This document shows, piece after piece, positions 6,061-6,224 of a stretch of 6,224 nucleotides of DNA; the stretch's first letter is position 1, and each line of letters begins with the position of its first letter. A model generated the notes under the pieces. That model saw only the letters and a list, made by a program, of their open reading frames with translations, had not been told where the DNA came from and did no database searches. Source of the DNA: Nitrososphaerales archaeon TH5896 (lineage in GTDB: Archaea > Thermoproteota > Nitrososphaeria > Nitrososphaerales > Nitrososphaeraceae); NCBI GenBank assembly GCA_014523625.1, contig JAATVP010000217.1:1-6224 (forward strand), in the 5' to 3' direction. A program made the translations under genes and the position numbers.

Positions 6061-6224
6061 ATGAAAATCACACAACCTTCACCAGATGCTTCGAAAGCAT
6101 TTCATAGTAATGAAATGATGGGTAAGAAAATGAGTGAAACACTAGCTTGGGTTGTAGATAAATTTGATGCCTGTCTCGATCAACGGGAAATATTATTGCA
6201 CCTTGCGAGAAGTGAAGTGAGGAA
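6061..6224 (+). CDS. N-terminal part of an unidentified protein, cut by the right window edge
   Basis: ATG 6061 opens a frame that stays open for 54 codons to the end of the window. The visible part begins MKITQPSPDASKAFHSNEMM and continues into an amphipathic helix around residues 24-54 (ETLAWVVDKFDACLDQREIL). There is no signal peptide, so the product is probably cytoplasmic, unlike the four genes before it. No family is recognised. Support comes from the well-placed TATA-like box, the open frame and the balanced helical composition. Internal Met19, Met20 and Met24 are alternative starts, but the promoter spacing favours 6061. Confidence 0.6.
   Translation, partial: MKITQPSPDASKAFHSNEMMGKKMSETLAWVVDKFDACLDQREILLHLARSEVR

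Noticed and set aside
1..6224. CRISPR arrays, insertion sequences, rRNA or integration sites
   Set aside because: No regularly spaced repeats, transposase-like frames, long terminal inverted repeats or rRNA-like sequence were seen on either strand.

Overview
The window reads as chromosomal DNA from an AT-rich ammonia-oxidising archaeon of the Nitrososphaerales (Thaumarchaeota), most like the Nitrososphaera/Nitrosocosmicus group. This is inferred, not proven. It rests on a secreted PsbP-like protein of the thaumarchaeal type, a two-part GNAT protein with the archaeal WGDYI..VWD..W motif, loosely packed monocistronic-looking genes, few Shine-Dalgarno sites, TATA-like boxes about 25 bases before starts, and many N-x-S/T sequons in exported proteins.

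Layout, all real genes on the + strand. Positions 1-397 hold no confident gene, only an open frame cut by the left edge and an 8-bp hairpin. Positions 398-1561 encode a GNAT acetyltransferase. Its homologous N-terminus extends 43 codons upstream of the only canonical start (GTG 527) without any ATG, GTG or TTG. Two hairpins follow it. Positions 1728-2405 encode a membrane-anchored protein with an HxHxH...HTHD...IHIES signature that looks metal-binding. A doubtful 70-codon frame overlaps its stop as ATGA. Positions 2758-3447 encode a secreted PsbP-like protein. A 385-base non-coding gap follows. Positions 3833-4954 encode a TTG-started exported protein with a helical segment, an Asn/Ser-rich linker and a predicted beta-sandwich. 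Positions 5004-5897 encode a secreted or anchored D-glucuronyl C5-epimerase-like protein. A new gene starts at 6061 behind a good TATA box and runs off the right edge.

Four consecutive confident genes (1728-5897) encode proteins exported to or anchored at the cell surface, so the region looks like a cell-envelope/exoprotein segment rather than one biochemical operon. The gaps of 49 to several hundred bases, with likely separate promoters, argue against a single transcript. The epimerase suggests uronic-acid sugars in the surface polysaccharide, and the sequons in the neighbours suggest glycosylated exoproteins. No mobile element, CRISPR array, tRNA or rRNA was seen. I do not see a clearly new multi-gene system. 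The points most worth checking are the missing GNAT start codon, the His-rich exported protein, the unassigned Asn-rich protein and the divergent epimerase.
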